Source: Vigna angularis (lineage: Eukaryota > Streptophyta > Magnoliopsida > Fabales > Fabaceae). From it: a stretch of DNA of 64,000 bases. Position numbers and translations under genes: made by a program. Location: positions 26,021,460 to 26,085,459 of the forward strand of contig NC_068979.1 in the NCBI RefSeq assembly GCF_016808095.1. Direction: 5' to 3'. The first letter of the stretch is position 1, and every line of letters starts with the position of its first letter. This document shows positions 33,913 to 45,426 of this stretch, one piece after another. The notes beneath the pieces are model-generated. The model did not search any database, was not told the origin of the DNA, and saw nothing but the letters and a program-made list of their open reading frames with translations.

Positions 33913-35289
33913 GTATTGTGCTAATATTTCTGCCTTTTTTTTTCAATTAAAATAATGTTATTAATTTTGTAACTTTGCTTCAGGATTTCATCACAGTAGA
34001 AGATATGTAAAACTGGTCTTTTTGATTTTTGATACTTAATGATTAAAATGGTTAAGTTCGATTGTCAGAAAGGATTGGAAGTGCTGTAAGAATGTTATAG
34101 AAACTGGATCAGAAACTAAAAAAAAAAAAAAGAAAGAAAGGAAACTCAAACAAAGGAATTGAGAACTGCGTGTAGAAGTTTCAAAAATTCCTTTACAGAC
34201 ACACACTTTGAGGGTCCACGAACGTCCCACTAATCAACTAATTTTCTCCCTCCCTCCCAATCTTGAAAACACACCTATGTTTATACAAGTTTCCCAACAC
34301 AACAACTTAAATAACAAATTTCAGAGCTATTTGAATTAAAACAAATAGCTGCATTTTTCTTTTCCCTTGTTTCTTCTTTTATGGACCTTCATAATAGGAG
34401 GTTGTGTCCTAACAGTACCCAGCCCAGAAAGATTCACATTGTTCTCAAGGTGGAATTGAGAAAAGTTTAGCCAATATAGAAACTTCCTCCATTTTCGTGC
34501 AATCCTTTGTCTTGCCCTTCAGTTAACAACATGTCATTGGCTTTTTAGGTGTACTAGTAGCTTTTTACTCTCAGTGAGTAACTGTTATCAGTTTTCATAA
34601 TCTACTGATATTACCTTGCTTTAGTTTTAAAATGCCTAATTCTAAAAAATGAGATTACCAATCAAAATGTCAACTTTGAACAATTTTTCTATACCAAATC
34701 ATATTGAACAAAATAATTCAGAGCATACATTTAACAAAGTCAGAAGAAATGCTTCTTAGCTTTCATAGTTCATCAATGAAAATAACAACTTACCTCGACG
34801 GTAGCCCCTTCGATAGCCTCTGAAGCAGTACTGGAAGACCTTGTCACGCAGCGACACTGCCCTGGTTACGCCGCCTCGTCCATGCCGCGTCGTCCAATAT
34901 CCTCCCTCGACAATGGTAGCCTTCAACTCAGCCACCCACCACCTTTCTCAGCTCAGAACACTGCAAAACGCTACAAGGAAAAAGGTTACACCATTGACGC
35001 GTAATCCAAAACAGTAACAGGAACACAAAATGAGATGGGAGAATGGGACACTTCACCTATAATGGAGGAGTGGAGAAGAAGCGTATCCAGATTGTGCTTA
35101 GGGTGGGAAGTAGTCTGCACAAGCCAGCCACTCAGTTCGTCGATGAAGTTAGGGCAGAGAATGTGAAGATTGGAGGGAAGAAGGAGTTTTCGCGAAATGC
35201 TTCCGAAATATTTGACTTTCTAATTTGATAAACATTACTCACTTATCGACGATCGTTTGCCTTCGATAATCACTCATGTCCATTACAGA
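33913..35289. other. Unassigned DNA between gene fragments and CACTA-like end
   Basis: Mostly AT-rich. A GC-richer block at 34795-34980 has short open frames that I could not assign and may be another captured fragment. A plus-strand open segment at 35043-35228 is also unassigned. Confidence 0.3.
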
Positions 35290-35416
35290 CGGCTATAATC
35301 CTTCGGTAAAGTCATGTTACACAAGCCCTCGGAAAAGCTTTCGGTAAATTACATTTACCGAAGGCCAAAAGGCCTTCGGTAATAAATCGTCGGTATTAAT
35401 TGTTTTTCCTGTAGTG
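35260..35416 (-). mobile_element. Terminus of a CACTA-type DNA transposon
   Basis: On the minus strand from 35416 inward the sequence begins CACTACAGGAAAAACAA, the hallmark start of CACTA transposon ends (CACTACAAGAAAA type). Several copies of TTACCGAAGG or its inverse CCTTCGGTAA follow within 130 bp, including an inverted pair around 35350-35385 (ACCGAAGGCC AAAA GGCCTTCGGT). These look like the subterminal repeats that CACTA transposase binds. No matching plus-strand CACTAC end was found to the left in the window. The partner may lie beyond the retrotransposon insertion or be lost. Confidence 0.65.
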
Positions 35417-35950
35417 ACTAACTTAAGACTAACTCTTTTATCCTCTCTAAATAACTTGTTTTCATACCCTTTATAATTAGAACGATAGATATTTGCACAC
35501 ATGCTATAAGCATCTTACTCATATAGTCATCTTATATTTTATAATATTATATGTTTTTTTGTCTAGATTTTTATTTAAATCTTTTCAAATTTTAGAATTT
35601 TTATAAATGTCATCGCCAATTACACTCTCAAAAGACAAATTCTAACTCCATCTATGACCATAATGTAGATCAACATGGATCTCTACGTAAATTCTAGAAA
35701 ATTTTAAGCTTTTAAGGAAAATATCAATATGTATCCTATTAGGTATAATCATGCATATATATCCTCACAACTTTTTTGGATTCCTCTATTTCAACTAGAA
35801 AGAAAGGTTGTCATCATGATCCATTTTTTGTCCAACTTCTTTCCAGCATTGCTTAAATAGTTTTGAAATTCTCTTTTCTACCAAATGCTTTCACCATTAA
35901 CTTCCATAGTTCATATGGCTCCCTCATCACATCACACACTAAATTATTGA

Positions 35951-35958
<8 letters not shown>

Positions 35959-36008
<50 letters not shown>
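35959..36008. repeat. (TA)n microsatellite
   Basis: About 25 uninterrupted TA dinucleotides. Confidence 0.95.
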
Positions 36009-36012
<4 letters not shown>

Positions 36013-36333
36013 TTAGATAAGGGATATAATCATACTTGACTCCAACACATATTAATACCATTTCCTACTCAAAATTTTATTAAAATAATAATTTCATGAC
36101 ATTGTTATTTAATTTATTTTTATTCAATGTGAAATTTATATTCATATTTAAATTTTCAATAATAATCAAAGTGAAACTTTTATACTTGGTTTGGAGAGAG
36201 CGAAAATAAGATAGTAAAAGATGAAAAAGAGAGAAAGAAAAATAGAATGAAAATAAACTTTATTAAATTAAGGTTGAGAAAATAAATGAGTAAAAAACTC
36301 ATAAGTGATTTTATTAATGTGATAAAAGAAAAA

Positions 36334-36341
<8 letters not shown>

Positions 36342-36408
<67 letters not shown>
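36342..36408. repeat. (TA)n microsatellite after an A run
   Basis: About 33 TA dinucleotides preceded by an A14-like run. This is the longest in the window. Confidence 0.95.
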
Positions 36409-36411
<3 letters not shown>

Positions 36412-37303
36412 TGACATGTTTACAAATTATGTAAAATGCCCTTATGGTAAAGATGAAATATGATTAAGTATTGATATATGATTAAGCTTTATAAACCAAA
36501 ATTTGAATATTAATAATATAGAAAGAGCTCTATGTCATCAAGTTGTTTTGATATTTAAGTTAATAAAACTATATATAAAATAATTCAAGTAGACTTATTA
36601 TATTGAGGATGTTTATATATAAACTTTTGAAACTCTTAATTTTAGAATTAAAAACATAAATGATTATACTTGTACGTATTATGTTAATATTATATTTGAG
36701 ATATTATATTTTACATATATATTGAATACGATTCCACGTCCTTATCATTTCCTAGATAGTTTTCTCACTGCTTATCCTTACATATACGTACCACCTTATC
36801 ATACCCTCTTCCAACATTTCCAAGCTTCTTCCACCATTAATCTTTCCACTGTTGCGTCATCTTTTCTTCTTCAAGAAACTCCACAACATATATCTTTAGA
36901 AAAAGAAAAAAAAAAACTTATCATGATTCATTCTTGATATTTCTTGTTTCTTCTTATTGTGGCGAGTTATAATTCAATGTTGTTATTCTAATGCTACACT
37001 TAAAAGATAAAATTATCAATAAAATTAAAATATATAAAAAAAGCTAATATGTGATGTGAAGTTTTCTTCAAAACTTAAGAGAATCAAGTGTGTAAACTAA
37101 CATTTTCTTTAATTAATTAATTAAGTCTCATGGTTTTGACAACAATCAATTTATATTTAAATGAGTTTGAAATTGATTTTTCAGAAAGAAAAATCCAAAC
37201 ATAATGTATTGGATCATGATATAATTATTAAAATATATTAATAATCATAAACGTTAAAAATTCAATCACTCTCACAACATAGATCGTCATAAGAAAAGAT
37301 GTA

Positions 37304-37305
<2 letters not shown>

Positions 37306-37344
<39 letters not shown>
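37306..37344. repeat. (TA)n microsatellite
   Basis: About 19 TA dinucleotides. Confidence 0.95.
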
Positions 37345-37349
<5 letters not shown>

Positions 37350-38073
37350 ATTAATAGAAACCTACTATAAATTAACAGTTACTTTAAGAATATTCTTTGA
37401 AAAAAATTAGTTTTTTCAAACACGTGTTCCGAACGTAATTGCAATGATCATAACTTTTCATTATTAAATGTCTTTTTCAACGGAAGGAGTCAAATTTTGT
37501 TGGAAGTACCGGCTGATAGTCAACTGCTATTTCTGACCATTGGATACAATACATAAACGATGTATGGCCAGGATTACTTATGTAAAAGTGGTCAAATAAT
37601 TGGTGGTGGGTGCTTTTTAAAATTTATATTTCTACATGTTTTTAAATTTTAGAATCCTATTGAAAAACAATAACTTTAACGTTATATTGAATTCAAATCT
37701 TTATTCTTTTTAAATGAAAACGTCTTATTTATTACTATTATGGTATAACTATTTAGAAAAGTATACATTCTTAGAGAATTTTTTACATAATGATACAAGT
37801 TAGTTATAATTTTAAAGAATTAAATGAGGTTTTGTGATGAAATTTGTTCATACTACTATAGGATTATGGTTCATATAATTGTTTTTCTCTTTTCCCATTA
37901 AAATTAAATTTTATGAATGAATTTAAATTTTATAAAATATTTATATACCACAAGAAAATCATTAAGTAATAATTATTTAAAAAATAATAATAATTAGTTT
38001 TTTGATTAATTTATATACTAATTTATAAACTTAAATTTTTGGTATCCAAATAGTTTCTATTATAAATACAAAA

Positions 38074-39216
38074 GGCTTAATACCTCTTTTGGTCCCTCTT
38101 TATATGGGAAATGTTCAAGTTCGTCCTACCTTTTTTAAAAGTTCGATGTGGTCTCAACTTGTGAAAAAAGTGTACAATTAAATCCTTTTTGGTCATGGCA
38201 TTAAATATTTAACGACTGACAGCGTGGAGTGATCTGTGCAACGTGGCTATTTAGGTTCATAACGTGACTGCATAAGGGGTAAACATGTGATTTTGATTAA
38301 AGTTCACGTGGTAACGATTAAAAAATTCTGAGTTAGGGTTTGGGTTGCAGAAATCGCGATTTGGGGTTAAACATTTTAGAGGAGCTGTCTTCCAAATTGG
38401 GTGATTTTGAAGCTGAAATCTGCAGAGCAAATTGAATTCCGCAAATCAGGTTAGGGTTTACATTTGATAATTGTAAGTGCTTGAAATCAGCATTGAAATA
38501 TTTAATACAGGTTCTAACAAATTTTAACAATGGTGCAATGCCTGTACTTGCATAATACAGGTTCTATTTGGCTACTGGGTTACTTGTGTGTAGGCTTGAA
38601 CAAAATGTTACGGGTGAGGGGTCCACATGGTGAAGAAGAAACTTCTTAAGCAGAGGTATGATGGAATAAATATAGCAAAATAGGGAAATTGATCGCAGAA
38701 AAAACTGAGTTTAACTTACAAGCTCACGTGAATTGAAGGTGTTTTCTCAATACAGAAACGGATAGAGACTTATTTTCTCCATCAAAATAGCCTAACTGTA
38801 TCTGAAACAAAAACTACGGATACCCAAATAATAAAACTGCGAACTTGTAATGAGTAAATCATTATGCCATGGGTGCAGGGACTTCCTTGAAAGGGTCCTC
38901 CAGCCACAATATTTAGGACTCATAAAGCCTGCTGTTAGTGAAATAAAACCCTAAGCCTTTATTTAATGAAAATCACTGCCACTGCCACGTGAATTTTAAT
39001 GAAAAATACTGTCACTGTCACGTTATGAACCTAAACAGCCACGTTGCACAGATCACTCCACGCTGTCAAGCTGGATCATTAAATATTTAACGCCATGACA
39101 AAAAAGATTTAATTGTACACTTTTTTCACAAGTTGGGATCACATTGAACTTTTTAAAAAGTTAGGACGGACTTGAACATTTCCCTTATAAAGAGGGACCA
39201 AAAGAGGTATTAAGCC
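38074..39216. mobile_element. Non-autonomous Mutator-like element (1143 bp)
   Basis: The ends start GGCTTAATACCTCTTTTGGT on both strands and form terminal inverted repeats of about 200 bp (38074-38270 against 39216-39010) with scattered mismatches and small indels. A perfect 10-bp direct repeat AAATACAAAA flanks it (38064-38073 and 39217-39226). Long TIRs and a 9-10 bp target duplication are diagnostic of the Mutator superfamily. The 740-bp centre holds no transposase and no recognised gene fragment, so it depends on a MULE elsewhere. Confidence 0.88.
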
Positions 39217-39243
39217 AAATACAAAATTATAATTGATTTATGA

Positions 39244-39247
<4 letters not shown>

Positions 39248-39302
<55 letters not shown>
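39248..39302. repeat. (TA)n microsatellite
   Basis: About 27 TA dinucleotides, just beyond the right target duplication of the Mutator-like element. Confidence 0.95.
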
Positions 39303-39304
<2 letters not shown>

Positions 39305-40707
39305 TGTCTAATATTAATTACCAAAATTTAATTACAAAAAATTATCTAAATTAATTTCTATAATAAGTAATTATTTAAAATTAGACACTAATTTAGATAC
39401 TAATACTTATAACTAATTTAAGAACTAACACGAAACTTTTATACTAATATAATTGTTTTCCTATAAATGTTACATTTGGCATTATTATAAATTTACTAAA
39501 TATTAATAACATTTTTATTTTAATTACAAAAAATTGTCTAATTTAATCTCTATAATAGGTAATTATTTAAAATTAAAAACTAATTTAGATACTAATACTT
39601 TGGTCTTGATAGCTAATTTAAACACTAACACGAAACTTTTATATTAATATCATTGTTTTCCTATAAATGTTACATTTGTCATTATTATAAATTTTACTAA
39701 ATATTTTTATTTTTAATTATTAGTATTCATATGATAACATAATTAAAAGACTAAATTATAGTAATGATAATAATAATGATTTTTTTTCTCTTAAAATAAA
39801 AATAATGAAATACTATAAATCACTCACATATTCATAAAAAAAATTAATTACTTATTTAAGTTGTAAAATTCAAAATAGGTTTAGTTAATATTTTAGTCTT
39901 TATATTTAAAGTTAATATTCAATTATTTTTCAATATTTTTCTTTGACTCAATTGAATTTCAATTTTGTTTAAAATTGTGCAATATTGACTCTTATGATAA
40001 ATTGACATTAACTTTGTAGAGAATGTAAAAGTGAATCCAAGTCTTACATTCGACAAAAATAAGAAAATGAATCCAATTCTTCCTAGCTTCATTTTCTTCT
40101 TCTTTACACTCCTTTACGATGAAACCTTTATGATGAAACTTTTCTAGAATTTATGTGAATCAATTTTATTGGATTTTACATGCTAAGTTATACCATAGAG
40201 TTAATTGAAGTTTGAAAGAAAGGAGATGGAGGTGTGATATAGAAAAAAAGGAAGAAAAAGATGAACGAGTGTATGCGAAAAAAAAATGAAGGAAGGAAAT
40301 GAAAAAAACTAAAAAAAAACAAAATAAAAAATTTAACAAAAAATTTAAAATTGATCCATTTTAAACAGAATTGATAGTTGAGTAAAAAAATATTAAAAAA
40401 CAATTGAATATTTATTTATAATATAAAGTCCAAAACCTTCAAAATAAGTATTGATTTAATATTAAATATTATTATTATAGTATTTCTAAATTTTAAAATA
40501 TTTAAATAAATTGGATATAACTATTTAATATTAAATTGTTATTTAATTATTAAAATCATATATAAATATTAGTAATATTTATAATTTAATTCTTTAATTA
40601 AGACTTGAATACATTGAAAGTTAATATAAAGTTAAAATTTCAATGCACATATTAGAAAAGATTTTCGACATAGTAATTCTAACTAATTACCCTCAATCAT
40701 ACAATTC

Positions 40708-40711
<4 letters not shown>

Positions 40712-40756
<45 letters not shown>
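40712..40756. repeat. (TA)n microsatellite
   Basis: About 22 AT dinucleotides. Confidence 0.95.
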
Positions 40757-43700
40757 TATTTTATATTAATCATTTGTATCATGCTCAACCTTTCTTTTTT
40801 ATGTTCAGACAAATATGTGAGAATAAAGTATTAAATTTAATTAGTAACATATTCTATTAAAGGTTTTCTCACTTATGTATGTTATTTCCTATAAACTTAA
40901 AATCCATAATACTAATTACTACAATAATATTATTTAGTGGACAAGTTCCTATTTCAACAACCTCAATTAATCTTGTTTTTCTTTACAATTTATATAAAAA
41001 TATTTATAAGACTCTCCATCTAAATAAAATTCAATTCAATGGAATCTAAAGAAATCAACAATCTTTATATAAAATTCTTTATATAAAAATCTTTATAAGA
41101 CTCTTCATCTAAATAAAATATATATAAACACTTACTATAATTTTTCTCTCTTTAGTTTTATACCTACACATTTTCTCTTTTTTTAACACCTAAACTTTTA
41201 CTTAGGCTCACAATTATAATACTAAGTTTAACCAACTATATCAATTTCATATCAATGGGATACTATATAATACCTCAGTATAATTTTATGGGTCACTTAA
41301 GCATGAAACAAGGAAGATAATTCTTAAAGCCTTACTCAACAATTCATCATTTGTTATATTCCATAATGCATGACAATGTATTTATACAAGCTTCATAAAA
41401 ATATATTAAATAATTATAATAATTAAGAAAAATACAACTACTTTTTAAATGGAGAGGAAATCCACAAATAAAAAAGAAAAATAAGTTGACTTAAAATGTG
41501 AAGTAAAATTTGATTAAACTTGTAGTAATAAAAAATTGTCCAAAGAGATTGAAATTATTGAACAACATGTTAATAAACATAAATGATTACTCATAAAATT
41601 GATGAAGTTTAAAATTAACTACAACTATAGTATAATTCAATTACTATAAAAGTGTCAAAAATTTATTTCATTTTTTTATATGCTCCTGTCCTTTTCATTT
41701 GATGCAAATATTCCAAGTATCCTTGGAATTAATTAATAGTTATTCTTTATGAAGTAAAATTGTTCTTATAGCCCAATCCCTTTAAGTAGTTTGAGAAACT
41801 TAATAAAATTGTTAAGAACAATAATAATAATAATAATAATAAGCTCAAATGAAAATTAACTAAACACATCCAATTTTGCAATTGTGACACAACTTAATTT
41901 GTTATATCTTTAATCACAAATAATTCAAATTTTTCAAGTGTTAAGTTGTTCATAGATAAAGGACCAAACACGCCAAAATAATTATAATAACTTAACATAA
42001 ACTAAAAAATTCAAAACATATAATTCAAAAATGTTACATCAATCCTCTTATTAGAGAATATTTAATGCATAATATAAAAGATAAAACACTATATCAATGA
42101 AATAGTTGGGGTGTATAAAAGCAATATTCCAAACCATAACTTCTACTCTTAAAACATTTATTTACAAGAAACAACAGCACAAAAGCAATATTTCAAACCA
42201 TAATTTCTACTCCAAAAAAAATTATTTACAATAAACAACAACAGAAAACTAATAGTGTAATATAAAATAAATGCAATGCATGTTAAAATAAACTAAATAA
42301 TATTGTTAACTAAATTGAAAATTCATGCATAGACAATTGAAGCACACATTATGATGGTCAAGTGACAGTGTCCTAGTTCGAAGGATGGAGGTTCAATAAA
42401 TTCTCTTGCATTTTAGATAGTGATAGTGACTTAAGTTCTTGTTCCTCACTCCAGTGACTTTAATCGAAGTTAATGGATGTTTCTATTCAATTAACCAATG
42501 TATAAGTGTGTAATTGTTTGATGTTGTAATATTTAAGATGGATTAGATCACAAATTGATTTTGTTTGAATATTTTGATATATATTATGAAAACATTTTAA
42601 ATATGAATAATGAAACTTCTTTTCATAATGACCTATTATACCAGTTTTAATTCATTAGGTATAAAATTTGAGACCATGAAAATTTTGTAAATAATACAAG
42701 CAAGATCTTCTGTAATGGTTGGACCAAGAACCAATGTAAAAAGTGACACTGAAAATTTTGTAAATAATGCAAGATGTTCCATAAGGTCTAGAAAATGAAG
42801 TTGAACAAATTAAACTCTTTCTTTCATCTTCATCCCCCAACACACTAAGTCCCCACCATTTTTCATTTCAGCACCTAAATCTGGAAACTCTTTCTCTCAT
42901 CCTCCGTGCCTCTTCATTGCCTACATCCAAATTTCGTAATCGAAGTAGAGGAAGACAAAATGACGTTGTTGGCGACACCTCCAACGTAATCTAAATCATC
43001 CATTTTCTATATACACCTTCAACGACTCGTTTGAGTAAGTCTTTGTTTTTAGATCTATATCATCCTTGGTTGATTTTGTGGATTACCAGTTTCGAAAGGA
43101 GGTTGATTTTGTTATGAACTTCAATGTGTTGTTGCAGAAGTGTCAAACACTAATGATGACAACATATATGATTGGTGGTGCATAAAGGTAAGGAGAAGAA
43201 AGAAGAACCTTAAGTTATTATACCGACTGTTGCCTTAACCGATGTAAGGTTTAAAAACAGTATAGAAAAGTAAAAACTTTCTATACCTTTAATTTTGAAA
43301 TCGATATATAAAGCCTTTTTTAACCCGTATAAAAAGTTTTTTTTTCACCAATAATATGTGGTTAATATTTTATAAAAGACGATGTTATATTTCATCATTT
43401 TATATTAAAGATTTTATCTCTTTTCATAATATATTTTTTCAGTTGCATTACTTATTTTTAAAAAAGAAATAGTTAATATTGCCCATTAATGAAACTTTTT
43501 TTTCTCTTTTTTAAAATAAAAGATGAATAGTCACAAATTATAAAATTATTATTTTTCTCCACACATTAATTAATTAGTTGAAAAAAGGATGGGCGATGGT
43601 TAGTTTAAAAGTATATTAAGAATAATAACAACAATACACAAAACTAACAAATTTTGTGTCAAAAATAAATTTTACCTATTTTATAAAAGATGTGAATTAA

Positions 43701-44289
43701 TTAAGGGAGTTTTATATGTTAGGACAGAAGGAAGGTGTATTGCTTTATATTAATATCGATTTTATTTATAGAACAAGATCTCTTTAAGAATCACATTTAA
43801 GATACCTCTTAGTTAATTGATAATTTAAAAATTTATTGCATGTATCAACATTAATAACTTTCCTTCTTGTTAGCATGAAAAAATATTCTTAATTATCATG
43901 CATATGTATTAACAGAATCTTAATATACATTGATTTTTAACAAGTATGAAAATAATCTTAATTAGCACTGATTATACATAAGATGATTCAAAAGTAAGAT
44001 TCGATGGAATCTCAGAGATCCGATTCGGAGAAAGTATCTCTCGAATTTCCCACCATAGCCCACCCGTTACTTTTGAGGTTTTTATCAAAAGAAAAAGCAT
44101 AAACACAGTGTATAATTCTTCATCCAATCAAAGCAAAACAATAATGAATCATTAATTAATATTAAAATCTGCAATAATTGGGATTAGGACCAAAGAGTTG
44201 AAATCAACCTGTGCCAAGATTCCAGTTCACTATATTTATGAAGTGTTTCTCATAATTCAAAGTTCTCGTCATTGTATTAGATATTTTTT

Positions 44290-45426
44290 TCATTGGAATG
44301 TGACAAAGGACCATTTGCATTCACACAATCATCCACCTCTCTTGCTTTTCTCTTTCAGTTTTTCAGAGTTCGTACAGTTCTTGGTGAGTACTTCCAATAA
44401 TGCAGATCAGCAGAGGTGGAATATTCTCACCCATCAATAGATTTTTGAGATTATGAAACCATTTTCCGTGAAAGTTTGGCCTGTTCAGTGCTTCAAAGTT
44501 TCAAACATTTCTCTATCAGGTGGCCCACTGTTGCTTTTTGTGTGTGGCTGGAAGCAACTGGGTGGATTTGAAATCACTGTTTGACCTTTTATTTAATGGC
44601 TGATTTGCTACCACAAAGGCTGTTATCTTTTGACTTTTCCTTTTGTGACTTCCTCTTCTTTCTGATCCATGGATTCCAAGGTAGCTGGATCCTTTCTCAG
44701 TTCTAAGCCATTCAATGTGAATTTCCATGCTTGACTTTCTGAAGATTCTTCGTCTTTTATTTCTCTTACTCCATTTGGGTTCTTCTTGGTTAACTAAAAA
44801 CTGAATTTTTACTCGTTTATATACTTGTCTTTTGGCTGGTTACCCCTTTCTTCATATCAGTGGAGAGGATCAGCTGACTTGTTAAGGTTTCAATGACTTA
44901 TCATGGATGCCCTCATAATCAGTCTCTATTTTCAGTTTTTTTTTTTTTTTAACAATCTTAATTGAAACACTGTCATCTGTCAACAATAAATGTAGACAAG
45001 ACACTCATTTTATGGATTCAAACCTTGTTCACCAAATTGTTGGAACTTGTCCCTTCTGCTAGATTTACCCCCTGCCAGATCTAACACCTGATGGCCGTGT
45101 TTATGTGCACAGTGTAGTTAGTGTTTCTCTTTTTCACACCTATTCAAATTGAGTTTTTCATTGTCAGAAGTAACTTTTAAGCCGTTTATATGCAGTTGGC
45201 ACAGTTTATCCTTTGCTTTTGACAGTGATTTTCAAACAGTTTCAAAAGATTCACCTCCTACTCATATTGCATGAATTTCTAACCCCTTTTTCATTGCTCA
45301 GCAATATCTCAGCATCTTGTACTTTTCTGAAGAGTGACTAATTCATGCTGCTTTCAGGAGTTCTCTGGCCTTTGCTCCTTGGTTCCCTCATTATCTGAGA
45401 GCAGTTTGTGCACTACTGGGTTGAAA
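44290..45426 (+). other. Probable 5'UTR exon and leader intron of the ureide permease gene
   Basis: A CT-rich leader ends in TTCTTG/GTGAGTAC at 44381/44382, a good plant donor. A matching acceptor GCTGCTTTCAG/G lies at 45356-45357, 69 bases before the start ATG. No ATG-led open frame joins the two. The layout (leader intron of about 1 kb) is inferred from splice-site quality. Confidence 0.4.

Larger units (their letters stand above)
35417..38063. other. AT-rich intergenic DNA with (TA)n runs
   Basis: No gene or RNA recognised. It contains three long (TA)n tracts, at 35959-36008, 36342-36408 and 37306-37344. Confidence 0.6.
39227..44190. other. AT-rich intergenic DNA
   Basis: No gene recognised. 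(TA)n tracts lie at 39248-39302 and 40712-40756, and an (ATA)n tract at about 41820-41841. A GC-richer patch at 42840-43250 resembles a decayed leader/exon, and a nearby short direct repeat (GAAAATTTTGTAAATAAT at about 42677 and 42749) is visible. I could not assign either. Confidence 0.55.

Noticed and set aside
34842..34980. GC-rich block as a tRNA or structured RNA
   Set aside because: No cloverleaf arms or conserved tRNA boxes were found. It is more likely a further captured fragment.
45334..45426. N-terminal extension of the ureide permease from 45334
   Set aside because: The codon there is GTG, an acceptor site lies inside at 45356-45357, and family members start at MYxVESKGG, which is ATG 45427.
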